Shown here: one piece after another, positions 52,743 through 61,366 of the stretch
Numbering within the stretch: position 1 is the stretch's first letter
Layout of the letters: each line of letters starts with the position of its first letter
Notes under the pieces: generated by a model
Seen by the model: the letters and a program-made list of their open reading frames with translations, nothing else
Databases searched by the model: none
Told to the model about the DNA's origin: nothing
Position numbers and translations under genes: made by a program
DNA from: Thermoleophilaceae bacterium
GTDB taxonomy: Bacteria > Actinomycetota > Thermoleophilia > Solirubrobacterales > Thermoleophilaceae
Assembly (NCBI GenBank): GCA_030447875.1
Contig: JAUJOA010000007.1
Location: 37,233 to 101,232, forward strand
Length of the DNA: 64,000 bases
Reading direction: 5' to 3'

Positions 52743-53222
52743 TCATGGATACGCGTCAGCGGGCTCGGCTGCTCGGGAATCCGGCTGGCTGGCCCGGCCG
52801 GGATCCCCGGCTACATCACCGGCTTTCATGGCCGCCTCGTTCCCCGGCCGGACGGTGCGTGCAAGGCGGCCGCGAGAGTCGATTCCCCAGGAGACGATCC
52901 GCCGCGGATGCATGCGAATCAGCGGTCGAGGAGCTTTGACGGCCTCGGCGCGGCCCCGAACCTCGATCCCGCGCGGACGCCAGGGATCCGTGCTCGCTAG
53001 GTCGTCGATCACCACCGCGGCCCGGCCGTTGCGCATGACGTCGCGGAACTTCTTCGTACGCGCAAAGTCGTGGCCGCCGACCTCGATCGCGTCGAGCTCG
53101 GCGTTTAGGGACCACCCGACCGGCACGACGTGCGGCGTTCCGTCCGGGCCGACGGTCGCCAGGCGCGCGAGCCGTCGCTCGTCGCCCAGGTAGGCCAGCT
53201 CGTCATCGGTAAAGGCGCTCAT
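52743..53222 (-). CDS. PPOX-class (F420-dependent) oxidoreductase
   Basis: A 159-residue split-barrel protein from ATG 53222. MSAFTDDELAYLGDERRLAR and LATVGPDGTPHVVPVGW are the opening strands; the middle reads GGHDFARTKKFRDVMRNGRA and the end IRMHPRRIVSWGI. The pattern matches the actinobacterial pyridoxamine-oxidase-like F420-binding family, which reduces quinones or other cyclic compounds. F420 use is inferred from family, not shown by sequence. Confidence 0.85.
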   Translation of the reverse strand: MSAFTDDELAYLGDERRLARLATVGPDGTPHVVPVGWSLNAELDAIEVGGHDFARTKKFRDVMRNGRAAVVIDDLASTDPWRPRGIEVRGRAEAVKAPRPLIRMHPRRIVSWGIDSRGRLARTVRPGNEAAMKAGDVAGDPGRASQPDSRAAEPADAYP

Positions 53223-53294
53223 CGAAGTCCTCGGCGTGGTCTGCCGCCCATTCCTCATCGATGAGGTGCACTTGCTCGACTTGGGTCACAAGGT

Positions 53295-53591
53295 TCACGC
53301 GGCCTCGGCCGGCAAGCCGCGCTCTGCAACCACGCGGTCATAGTTCAGCCGCAGCAGGGCGATGGCGTCACGAACGTCGCTTTCGTCCTCGACCCGGCGT
53401 GCGGCCGGGCCGGCCTTGCCCGGGAACACCGGGTGATCGACGATCCGACCCTTTGCCTTGAGCTCGGTCCACAGGTCCTTCGGGAAGCCGGTATGGAGGG
53501 CGTGGTCACCATGCAGATGACCGATCTCGCGACGGCCGACCATGAAGGCATCGCCACCCCTAGCGTTCGTGCCTACCTTCAGCCGGGCCAT
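53295..53591 (-). CDS. DUF5519 (luciferase-like) domain protein
   Basis: A 98-residue protein. FMVGRREIGHLHGDHALHTG and DVRDAIALLRLNYDRVVAE match the family pattern (GRREFGHLH, then LLRLAY). The family is named for a similarity in luciferase-related regions, with unknown activity. It is upstream of the F420-type oxidoreductase on the same strand, 72 nt apart. Confidence 0.78.
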   Translation of the reverse strand: MARLKVGTNARGGDAFMVGRREIGHLHGDHALHTGFPKDLWTELKAKGRIVDHPVFPGKAGPAARRVEDESDVRDAIALLRLNYDRVVAERGLPAEAA

Positions 53592-53893
53592 GAGGTGACC
53601 TCCTCGGTGATCCGCTGACTCGCTGTTCGTGACTCGGTCATCGCTGCCCTCCTCGAGTGTGTGTACGACTGGACGCCACGCGGCGAGAGGGAGATAGCGA
53701 TGTCACCCGTCCCCGCGGCATGCATAACGTGACACGCGTCGCTCGCTGCGGTGACCGGGGCGGATCGTGCACCGTCAGCGTGCATAACGCGACGCGTTCG
53801 TCCCGGCACGCTGCGTGCGTCGTCTTGTGCACGGCCGTTAGGCGTCACGCCGTCAGCTTGCCGCAGACCGTCAGAGCCAGGCCTCGGGTGTAC
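53592..53893. other. gene-free stretch with two near-identical repeats
   Basis: No gene can be supported. TGCATAACG followed by a GACRCG-type segment occurs at 53721 and again at 53781, exactly 60 nt apart; a weaker relative lies near 53829. The significance is unknown. Confidence 0.35.
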
Positions 53894-54039
53894 TATGGTG
53901 CGCCGCTCCTGCTTCCCCTATCAGGGATGCCGGCGCCGCCATGACGTTCCTCGAGGATGCCTTTGGCTTCCGCGAGCACCAGGTGCACCGCGGCGACGGC
54001 GGCGGCGTGGCCCACCTCTCATACTCGCCCGCAAGGTGA
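53894..54039 (+). pseudogene. N-terminal remnant of a second VOC/glyoxalase gene
   Basis: ATG 53894 starts MVRRSCFPY; after a one-base frame change near 53921 comes RDAGAAMTFLEDAFGFREHQ, then VHRGDGGGVAHLSYSPAR and a stop at 54039. Only the first beta-alpha-beta unit of a glyoxalase-type domain is left. Confidence 0.55.
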
Positions 54040-54078
54040 GATCCCCGAACGCGGATTCGCCTGCTTGACTCTCGGACG

Positions 54079-54819
54079 ATGCCCGCCGATCTTCCGCTCG
54101 GCGAAGAGCTCGACTGGAAGCCGGTCCAGCGGCCGGCGCGCACGCGGCTGCGTGGCTCGCACGTCCTGGTCCGTCCGGTCGAGCCCGAGACCGATGCCGC
54201 GCCGCTGTTCGCCGTCTCGCATCCACCCGACGGTGATCCAGCGATCTGGACCTACCTACCCGACGGGCCCTATGAGAGCGCGGATCACCTGCGCCGCATG
54301 CTCGGATGGGCCGCGCGCTCGGACGATCCCCTCTACTTCACGCTCGCGACGCTCCCGGACGAGCGCCCGGCGGGCGTTGCCTCGTACCTGCGCATCACGC
54401 CCGACTACGGCGTCATCGAGATCGGCCACATCTGGTTCGGAACGCCGCTGCGGCGGACGAGGGCCGCGACCGAAGCGATCTATCTGCTTGCCCGGCACGC
54501 CTTCGACGACCTCCACTACCGTCGACTCGAGTGGAAGTGCAACGCGCTCAACGCCGCTTCACGGCGGGCCGCCGAGCGGCTGGGCTTCAGCTTCGAGGGG
54601 GTCTTCCGCCAGCACATGGTCATCAAGGGTCGAAACCGCGACACCGCCTGGTACGCGATCACCGACGATGAATGGCCCGCGGTCCGGCGCGGCTTCGAGG
54701 AGTGGCTCGCGCGTGGCAACTTCGACCCCCACAGCCGCCAGCGCCAGTCGCTCGGCGAGCTGATCCGAGAGGCGCGGCGCGCGCCGACCAAGCGGAGCGG
54801 CAGGGACCGTACCGGCTGA
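54079..54819 (+). CDS. GNAT-family N-acetyltransferase (RimJ/RimL-like)
   Basis: A 246-residue acetyltransferase. The central strands are VIEIGHIWFGTPLRRTRAAT with an R-x-x-A/G acetyl-CoA loop; YRRLEWKCNALNAASRRAAE and RLGFSFEGVFRQHMVIKGRN are RimJ/RimL-like. It probably acetylates an amine on a protein or small molecule. The C-terminal 30 residues are Arg-rich. Confidence 0.92.
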   Translation: MPADLPLGEELDWKPVQRPARTRLRGSHVLVRPVEPETDAAPLFAVSHPPDGDPAIWTYLPDGPYESADHLRRMLGWAARSDDPLYFTLATLPDERPAGVASYLRITPDYGVIEIGHIWFGTPLRRTRAATEAIYLLARHAFDDLHYRRLEWKCNALNAASRRAAERLGFSFEGVFRQHMVIKGRNRDTAWYAITDDEWPAVRRGFEEWLARGNFDPHSRQRQSLGELIREARRAPTKRSGRDRTG

Positions 54820-54974
54820 GGAACCGGCGGCGAGCTAGGACCGACGCACTCCCGGGGGAACGGAACAAGGTATTCCCACAACTCCTCCTGGCACGCCGCC
54901 CCTCTCCGTCACGCCCACGCCGAAGCGGGGCGACGCACTGGTGAAGCGAAGGCGCGCGTCCCCGAATTCTCGGC

Positions 54975-55991
54975 GTGACACCATTGCCTCCGACTATGCG
55001 AGAGGCACGTGGCGATGGCCGACGGAGACAGCGGAAGCTTGTGTTCGTGCTTCTGGTGGCGACGCTCACGCTGGGTGCGGTCGGCGTGCTGCTGCTACGC
55101 GGCCAGGAAGAGGCCGCGACCGCCGCCGACGTCGAGGGCGACATCCCCTTCGCCGACCGGACGGCGGCACTCGACGGCGTGGACCTGCACTACGTGATCG
55201 GCGGCAGCGGGCCGGCCGTGATCCTGATTCCCGGATTCCCGGAGACGTGGTACGCGTGGCGCAAGGTGATGCCGGCGCTGGCGGCCGAGCACACCGTGAT
55301 CGCGGTCGACCCGCCGGGTGTCGGCGGGTCCTCGGTTCCCGGCTCCGGCTACGAGGCTCGAGCGATCGGCGATCGCCTCTCGGAGCTGATCGAGACGCTC
55401 GGCATAAGCAGGGCGTCGGTGATCGGGCACGACCTCGGAGGCTGGAGCGCCTACGCGTTCGCGCGCTTTCATCCCGACCAAGCCGATCACCTGGCGATCC
55501 TCGACGCCGGCGTGCCCGGTTTCGGGCTCGAACGGCGGCTCGACTTCTCCAAGGCCGGGCGCGGCTCGCTCTGGCACCTCGTGGCGTTCATGCAGGAAGG
55601 CATCGCGGACAGGTTCTTCGAGGGCAAGGAGGGCGAGCTCGTCGAGTCCTTCCTCCGTCCCTCGGCGGCCGCCCCCGGAACCTTCGACGACGGAGCGCTC
55701 GAGGAGTACGTGCGCGCCTACTCCCGTCCCGGCCGCCTCGACGCGGCGCTCGGCCAGTACCGTGCCTTCTACGAAGACGTCGCGGACAACCGCGCCGGCG
55801 GGGCTCCCCGACTGTCGCTCCCCGTCCTCGCGCTGGGCGGCGAGCGAAGCCGCGGAACCGAAGACGCCCGTCAGCTGCAACCAGTTGCTCGCGACGTGCG
55901 TGGCGGCGTCGTGCCCGGCGCAGGTCACTTCGTCATGGAGGAGCAACCCGGGCTGGTCGCCGACCGCCTGCTTAGCTTTCTCGACCGCTAG
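54975..55991 (+). CDS. membrane-anchored alpha/beta hydrolase
   Basis: A 338-residue protein from GTG 54975 (ATG 54996 also possible). One membrane helix (about 22-42) precedes an alpha/beta-hydrolase domain. The oxyanion segment is IPGFPETWYAWR, the nucleophile elbow is GHDLGGWSA (Asp, as in epoxide or haloalkane hydrolases), and a late GAGHFVMEEQP has the catalytic His. The nucleophile Asp favours epoxide-hydrolase-type chemistry; the substrate is unknown. Confidence 0.88.
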   Translation: MTPLPPTMREARGDGRRRQRKLVFVLLVATLTLGAVGVLLLRGQEEAATAADVEGDIPFADRTAALDGVDLHYVIGGSGPAVILIPGFPETWYAWRKVMPALAAEHTVIAVDPPGVGGSSVPGSGYEARAIGDRLSELIETLGISRASVIGHDLGGWSAYAFARFHPDQADHLAILDAGVPGFGLERRLDFSKAGRGSLWHLVAFMQEGIADRFFEGKEGELVESFLRPSAAAPGTFDDGALEEYVRAYSRPGRLDAALGQYRAFYEDVADNRAGGAPRLSLPVLALGGERSRGTEDARQLQPVARDVRGGVVPGAGHFVMEEQPGLVADRLLSFLDR

Positions 55992-56041
55992 CTGGGTGGG
56001 ATCCGGGGCTCGAGCGGAGGCGGCGCCGCGATGGGCTGCGG

Positions 56042-56683
56042 CTAACCGACGTCGGCCGGCTTCACCCCGATGAGGAGCGCCATCTCGAGCCACTTCCAGT
56101 AGCAATCGACGTCGTCAAACCCGAGTGCGCGCAGCCACGCGAGCTGGCTCTCGACGTCGAGCAGGCGGTCGGACGGATCCTCATTCTCGAGCGGCTCGCC
56201 GATCGCCGCGAAGAACGCGAGGTGAAGGCGATGGGTCGCCGACGCCACATGCTCGAAGTTCGCGAACACCCCGCCGGGTTCGAGCAGATCGAAGACCTCG
56301 GCATAGAGGGAGCGCTTTCGCTCGTGCTCGAGATGGTGGATGGCCATTGACGAGACGACGGCGTCGAAGCGCCCAAACGCGGGCAGCGGCTCGGCGAGGT
56401 CATGCTTGACGAGCTCGATGCGCTCGTCGCCGGCGAAGCGCTTGCGTGCCGCCTCGAGCATGAGCTCGGAGAAGTCGAGGCCCACGCCAAGCATTTCGCG
56501 GCGATCGATCTGGAGAAAGGCGAGCAGGCGGCCGTCGCCGGTCCCGAGGTCGAGGACGCGACGAGCGTCGTGAGGCACATGCTCGAGTAGGACGCTCTCT
56601 CCCTCTGCGCGGCGTGGATACTCGTCCGCCCGATCGAGATAGCGATCGACGTGCTCGGCGGTCGTCCATTCCTCGGGAGGCAC
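56042..56683 (-). CDS. class I SAM-dependent methyltransferase
   Basis: A 213-residue methyltransferase. Motif I RRVLDLGTGDGRLLAFL (about 41-57) and post-I GLDFSELML; SSMAIHHLEHERKRSLYAEV is the motif II region. The C-terminal 50 residues contain WKWLEMALLIGVKP. The substrate is unknown. Divergent from the LigD-polymerase gene with 131 nt between starts. Confidence 0.9.
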   Translation of the reverse strand: MPPEEWTTAEHVDRYLDRADEYPRRAEGESVLLEHVPHDARRVLDLGTGDGRLLAFLQIDRREMLGVGLDFSELMLEAARKRFAGDERIELVKHDLAEPLPAFGRFDAVVSSMAIHHLEHERKRSLYAEVFDLLEPGGVFANFEHVASATHRLHLAFFAAIGEPLENEDPSDRLLDVESQLAWLRALGFDDVDCYWKWLEMALLIGVKPADVG

Positions 56684-56814
56684 GCCCTCGAGTATGGAGT
56701 TTTCAGGAGCCGCGCGGCCGGGACGGGACCGCAGCCGCGCGATGATCGCATCGGATGTAAAGCAAGCGCCGTGCTCGCCGAGTCGTCCGGCGTCATTACC
56801 GTAGAACTCTGAGC

Positions 56815-57888
56815 ATGGCCGTGTCCGACTCCAAGATCGTCGACGCCGGTGGGCGCGATCTGCGCGTGTCGAGCCCGGATCGCGTGATCTTCCCGAGTAC
56901 GGAGCGCTCGCCGGCGCTCACCAAGCTCGACATCGTCAAGTACTACCTCGCCGTCGAGGAAGGCATCGTGCGCGCACTCGAGCGGCGGCCGACGACGCTC
57001 GAACGCTGGCCGAAGGGCGTGCACCCCGGCATCGTCCTCTCGACGCGCGAGAAGGGAGGCGGCGACGCCTTCTTTCAGAAACGGGTTCCACGGGGAGCTC
57101 CGGACTACGTGCAGACCGCACAGATCCGGTTTCCGTCGGGTCGCCACGCGGATGAGATCTGTCCTACCGAAGTAGCCGTAGTCGGCTGGGCTGCCCAGAT
57201 GGGCACGCTCACGTTTCATCCGTGGCCGGTTCGCTCCGCCGACCTCGACCATCCCGACGAGCTGCGCATCGACCTGGATCCGCAGGCGGGTACGGACTTC
57301 GCCGACGCCGTGCGCGTCGCCGCCGAGGCGCGCGTGCTCCTGGACGAGCTCGGGTACACCGGCTTCCCGAAGACCTCGGGGGGCCGAGGCGTCCACATCT
57401 ACGTGCGGATCGCCCCGCGCTGGACGTTCACCGACGTCCGCCACGCCGCGATCGCCTTCGGGCGTGAGCTCGAGCGGCGTCTGCCGGGACAGGTGACGAC
57501 CAAGTGGTGGAAGGAGGAGCGCGGCGAGCGGATCTTCATCGACTACAACCAGAATGCGCGTGATCGCACCATCGCCTCCGCCTACAGCGTCCGGCCGAAA
57601 CCCGGTGCGCCGGTCTCCGCACCGGTGACCTGGGACGAGCTCCCTGGGATCTCGCCCGAGGACTTCACGGTCGCGACGATGCCGGCGCGCTTTGCCGAGG
57701 TGGGCGATCGTCACGCCGCGATCGACGATGCAGCTCACTCACTGCAGCCGTTGCTCGACAGGTATGAGAACGATGCCGCCGAGGGACACGGAGACATGCC
57801 TTACCCGCCCGACTACCCCAAGATGCCAGGCGAGCCCAAGCGCGTTCAGCCCTCGCGCGACCGTGACCGCGCCGACCGCTCAGGATGA
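56815..57888 (+). CDS. stand-alone LigD polymerase (NHEJ primase-polymerase)
   Basis: A 357-residue archaeo-eukaryotic primase-fold protein of the LigD-Pol type, which fills ends during non-homologous end joining. LRIDLDPQAGTDFADAVRVA contains the D-x-D catalytic pair; TSGGRGVHIYVRI is the conserved nucleotide-binding strand; ERIFIDYNQNARDRTIASAY supplies the third Asp. There is no ligase or phosphoesterase domain and no ku in this window. Its last codons overlap the xthA 3' end (convergent). Confidence 0.94.
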   Translation: MAVSDSKIVDAGGRDLRVSSPDRVIFPSTERSPALTKLDIVKYYLAVEEGIVRALERRPTTLERWPKGVHPGIVLSTREKGGGDAFFQKRVPRGAPDYVQTAQIRFPSGRHADEICPTEVAVVGWAAQMGTLTFHPWPVRSADLDHPDELRIDLDPQAGTDFADAVRVAAEARVLLDELGYTGFPKTSGGRGVHIYVRIAPRWTFTDVRHAAIAFGRELERRLPGQVTTKWWKEERGERIFIDYNQNARDRTIASAYSVRPKPGAPVSAPVTWDELPGISPEDFTVATMPARFAEVGDRHAAIDDAAHSLQPLLDRYENDAAEGHGDMPYPPDYPKMPGEPKRVQPSRDRDRADRSG

Positions 57889-58743
57889 CTGCGGCAGTAC
57901 CCGCGACCCGCGCCTCGCCGCCGGAGCGGACGGCGGCGGCACAACCGGGCCGATGTCCCCATCAGGAGCCTCGTCCAGGTCCACGATCACCGGTGCGTGA
58001 TCGCTCGGACCGCTGCCCTTGCGCGCCTGGCGGTCGACCCATGCCGCTCGCACGCGGCCGGCGACCGGCGCCCCGGCCAGTACGAGATCTATCCGCATCC
58101 CGAGATCCTGGTGGAACATCCCGGCTCGGTAGTCCCAGTAGGTGAACACCCGCTCGTTCGGCCAGCGATCGCGCACGACGTCACGCAAGCCGAGCGCCTG
58201 TAGCTCCGCCAGCGCCTCGCGCTCGGGCGCCGTGACGTGGGTCTGCCCGATGTACGCGTCGGGATCGAACACGTCGTCGTCGGCGGGTGCGATGTTCATG
58301 TCGCCGCATACGACGGTCGCGTCCGCGCTGGCGGCGACCGTCTCCCGCAGCGAAGCGAGCCAGGCGAGCTTGTACCGGTAGTGCTCCGAGCCCGGCACGC
58401 GTCCGTTCGGCACGTACACCGAGATGAAGCGCACAGCGCCACACGTGGCGGACACCGCGCGCGCCTCCTGGTGCGGGAAGCCCGGCGCGCCGGCGAGTCC
58501 CGCCACCACGTCCTCGAGGCCGACCCGCGAGAGGATCGCCACCCCATTCCAGCTCGCCTCGCCGTGGAGCGCGAGACCGTAGCCACGGTCCGCGAGCTCG
58601 TCGCCGAGCAGGTCGGCGAAGGCGTCGTCGGTGAGCTTGGTCTCCTGGAGGCAAACAACGTCGGGCTGCCGCTCATCCAGCCAGGGGAGCAGCCGCGGCG
58701 AGCGCTGCTTGACCGAGTTGACGTTCCAGGTCGCTATGCGCAC
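57880..58743 (-). CDS. xthA: exodeoxyribonuclease III (AP endonuclease)
   Basis: A 287-residue DNase I-fold enzyme. VRIATWNVNS at GTG 58743 is the classical start; LQETKL holds the metal Glu; YVPNGRVPGSEHYRYKL holds Tyr; GDMNIAP holds Asp-Asn; the late SDHAPVIVDL has Asp-His. It cuts at abasic sites and trims 3' ends. An upstream ATG (58788) is in frame but the family starts at the GTG. It converges with the LigD-polymerase gene, overlapping by 9 nt. Confidence 0.96.
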   Translation of the reverse strand: MRIATWNVNSVKQRSPRLLPWLDERQPDVVCLQETKLTDDAFADLLGDELADRGYGLALHGEASWNGVAILSRVGLEDVVAGLAGAPGFPHQEARAVSATCGAVRFISVYVPNGRVPGSEHYRYKLAWLASLRETVAASADATVVCGDMNIAPADDDVFDPDAYIGQTHVTAPEREALAELQALGLRDVVRDRWPNERVFTYWDYRAGMFHQDLGMRIDLVLAGAPVAGRVRAAWVDRQARKGSGPSDHAPVIVDLDEAPDGDIGPVVPPPSAPAARRGSRVLPQSS

Positions 58744-58814
58744 GGAGCCCACCGTAGTGCGTGACCTCGGCGTGCGCATCTGAGCCAAGAACCCCCCTGA
58801 TCGCGGCTGGAAGA

Positions 58815-59366
58815 TCAGCGCGGCTCGTCATCGAGCACCTCTGCCTCGAGCTGAGTGAAGTGCTTCACCGCCCAGGCGTGGTACTCGGCCCCCATGCGCC
58901 CGATCACCAGCGGATAGCGCAGACCGAGCGCTTGGAGCGCTTCTCCCGTCGGAATGATGGATTCGCGGAACTCGCGTTCGGCCTCCTCCGAGCGGGCGCG
59001 CAGACGGCGGATGAGACTTATCGCCTCCTTCCGAGAGAGGTTGTCCGCGAATGCCAGCCGCAGCAGTCCCTCGTCGCGAAGCTCCATAGGCGGGATGCGA
59101 GAGCGGCGCAGCCATGACATCAGCGCACGCTCGCCCTTTGCGGTGAGGGTGTAAGCGTGACGCGGGCGCGCGCCGTGTGGGTCCTCGCGGTGGGTGAGGT
59201 AACCCGCCTTCTCGAGGTCAGAGAGCTCGGGGTAGATCTGTGCGAACGTGGTGGCCCAGAAGACGGACATCCGCTGCTCCTCGATGAAGCGCTTGATTGC
59301 GTAGCCCGAGTTCATCCCGCCGCGGACCAAGCCAAGGATCAGGTAGCTGCTCGTCTTCAGTGCCAC
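58815..59366 (-). CDS. PadR-family transcriptional regulator
   Basis: A 183-residue PadR-type regulator. SSYLILGLVRGGMNSGYAIK (winged-helix start), TTFAQIYPELSDLEKAGYLT and RPRHAYTLTAKGERAL are the DNA-binding segments. The C-terminal helical domain (about 100-180) mediates dimerisation. Targets are likely local; the divergent neighbour is the alpha/beta hydrolase at 59570. Confidence 0.95.
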   Translation of the reverse strand: MALKTSSYLILGLVRGGMNSGYAIKRFIEEQRMSVFWATTFAQIYPELSDLEKAGYLTHREDPHGARPRHAYTLTAKGERALMSWLRRSRIPPMELRDEGLLRLAFADNLSRKEAISLIRRLRARSEEAEREFRESIIPTGEALQALGLRYPLVIGRMGAEYHAWAVKHFTQLEAEVLDDEPR

Positions 59367-59569
59367 GTCGCCTTCTGATTCTTCCGCCTCGTCCCCACGG
59401 GCCTCAACCGGGAGAAGTCTCTCTATTGACGACCCCGCCTCGATCGGCTTCCATCACTCGTCCCTCAGCCGAGCCGTGGCGGAAAGGAACAGTGGAAGAT
59501 GGGCGGAGCACGACCGGGGTCCACCGTGAGCAGCTTGACCGTGTCTAGACGCGCTTCAGTTGGTCAGTC

Positions 59570-60601
59570 GTGAACGGTACGCACGCGATCCTCCTTCCCT
59601 CCCGGCGCCGCTTGGCGGTTCTGGCGCTCGCTGTGATTGGTCTTGCCTTCGGTGCGCCGAGCGCCTTCGGCTCCGTCGACTTCACCGGGAAGACGCTCCC
59701 CGACAACGTCGACAAGCGGCGGATCGAAATCGATGGCCTCGGAACGCGCCTGTTCACGGCCGCTCCGCGCGGGAAACGGCGCTCCCGTGAGGCGGCGGTC
59801 TTCCTGCACGGCTTCCCAGGTTCGTCGCTCGACTACGTGCACCTCCTCGCGGCCACGGGCAAGTTCGGGCGTGCCGTCGCGTTCGACTTCCCGGGGTTCG
59901 GCCGTGCCGACAAGCCGCTGGGCGTTCCCTACACCTTCGACTTCGAGGTTCGTTTCCTTAAGAAGGCGCTGCGGCGGCTTGGCATCCGGCGCGTGCACCT
60001 GGTCGGACACGACTTCGGAGGCTTCTATGGGATGGAATGGGCGAGCGCCCACCCACGGCGACTGCGCAGCGCGACGCTGATCGACAGCGGTGTGCTGCCG
60101 CCCGACTACCCGGGACACTTCTTCGCCTACATCAGCGCGCTTCCTGGCATCGGCGAGACCTACAACCGGACCCAGCGGTACCCGACCTTTCGCGCTGGCT
60201 TCAGCCCGCCGGCTCATCCGCCACTCCCCGAGAGCTTCATCCGCCGCATGTACGAGGAGTACGACGACCCCGGCACCCGCTATGCGACGCCTCGCCTGTA
60301 CCGCTCGTTCGCCGATTACCGGGAGCGCTCTCAGCGCTGGATAAAGGCCCTGCGCCCGCTCGACCGCAAGGCACTCGTCGTCTGGGGCGCGAACGACCCG
60401 TACATTCCCGCCCGAGTCGCTCGCTATCAGCGCGAGGCGTTCCCACGCGCCAACGTGAACGTGCTGGCCGAGATCGGCCACTTCCCCTTTGTGGAGGCGG
60501 CGAAGCAGACGCGAAAGCTGGTGCGGAGATTTCTTGAACGTCGTCTCTCGGCCAATCCGCACGGCTCTGTGGCGCCTCAGCGCTTCCGCCGCGGTAGCTG
60601 A
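59570..60601 (+). CDS. secreted alpha/beta hydrolase
   Basis: A 343-residue hydrolase from GTG 59570. A signal peptide (about 13-35, cut near AFG-SV) is followed by FLHGFPGSSLDY (oxyanion), the nucleophile elbow GHDFGGFYG (Asp), and IGHFPFVEAAKQ (catalytic His). It resembles haloalkane dehalogenase/epoxide-hydrolase-like enzymes but exported. The substrate is unknown. Its upstream neighbour is a divergent PadR gene, a candidate regulator. Confidence 0.88.
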   Translation: MNGTHAILLPSRRRLAVLALAVIGLAFGAPSAFGSVDFTGKTLPDNVDKRRIEIDGLGTRLFTAAPRGKRRSREAAVFLHGFPGSSLDYVHLLAATGKFGRAVAFDFPGFGRADKPLGVPYTFDFEVRFLKKALRRLGIRRVHLVGHDFGGFYGMEWASAHPRRLRSATLIDSGVLPPDYPGHFFAYISALPGIGETYNRTQRYPTFRAGFSPPAHPPLPESFIRRMYEEYDDPGTRYATPRLYRSFADYRERSQRWIKALRPLDRKALVVWGANDPYIPARVARYQREAFPRANVNVLAEIGHFPFVEAAKQTRKLVRRFLERRLSANPHGSVAPQRFRRGS

Positions 60602-60674
60602 GTCGTGTGCCCGAGCTCGCCGATGTCTCTACGGCGCGAGCGCCGAGAAATCGCCGGCTTCGTGAATCCTCGCC

Positions 60675-60717
60675 TGTTCAGTAACCACCAATACTCAATA
60701 ACCGATATTATCCCGCC
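60675..60717 (+). promoter_or_regulatory. AT-rich promoter region of the TetR-methyltransferase-MBL operon
   Basis: The 40 nt before the TetR ATG are very AT-rich for this genome and contain TATTAT (60708-60713) plus repeated AATA and AACC elements (CAGTAACC, CAATAACC). This could be an operator and promoter for autorepression. Confidence 0.45.
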
Positions 60718-61359
60718 ATGCCCCCGCGAGAGCGCGTCCGGCGTCAGCCGAGAGCCCAGACCCGCGAGGAGCTGCTTGATGCGGCTGCGCGGGTGTTTGC
60801 TCGGCGCGGCTTTCACGGCGCGAGCGTGGAGGCGGTCTCCGAAGAGGCCGGGTTCTCGACTGGAGCCGTCTACTCCAACTTCGAGAGCAAGGAGGGGCTC
60901 TTCCTCAGCCTCTACGAAGAGCGAATCCAAAGACGCCGCCGCGAACTGCGTGAGGCGGTCGAGCGTTCCGGAGGCGGAGCGGCCGGGCTGGAATCGGCCG
61001 CTGCGAATGTTGGAGAGATCTTCCAGCGAGAGCGCGAGTGGTTCCTCCTCTACTTCGAGTTCGCGCTGCACGCGGCCCGCAACCCCGGCTTCGCGCGCCG
61101 CTTCGAGACCGTCCGCGAGGAGGGCCTGAGAGAGCTCGCCGCTGGTCTGGCCGAAGGGCTGGAGCATGCTGGGCTCGAGTCGGCGTTTGATCCTGGCCAG
61201 CTAGCGCGGGCGGTGCGGGCATTGAGCCACGGCTTTGCGCTCGAGCGCCTTGTGGACGAGGAATCGTCGTCGGAGGCGCTACTCGGACGCGTGCTCGCAC
61301 TGATCTTCCACGGACTACGGGCCGAGGTCGAGACGGATCCGCGAGCGTCTGGGAGGTAG
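60718..61359 (+). CDS. TetR-family transcriptional regulator
   Basis: A 213-residue TetR-type repressor. TREELLDAAARVFARRGFHG, SVEAVSEEAGFSTGAVYSNF and ESKEGLFLSLYEERI are its DNA-binding helices; the C-terminal ligand domain is ordinary. The following methyltransferase starts 7 nt downstream, and an MBL hydrolase overlaps that gene, so these form one operon controlled by this repressor. Confidence 0.95.
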   Translation: MPPRERVRRQPRAQTREELLDAAARVFARRGFHGASVEAVSEEAGFSTGAVYSNFESKEGLFLSLYEERIQRRRRELREAVERSGGGAAGLESAAANVGEIFQREREWFLLYFEFALHAARNPGFARRFETVREEGLRELAAGLAEGLEHAGLESAFDPGQLARAVRALSHGFALERLVDEESSSEALLGRVLALIFHGLRAEVETDPRASGR

Positions 61360-61366
61360 GGGAAGC

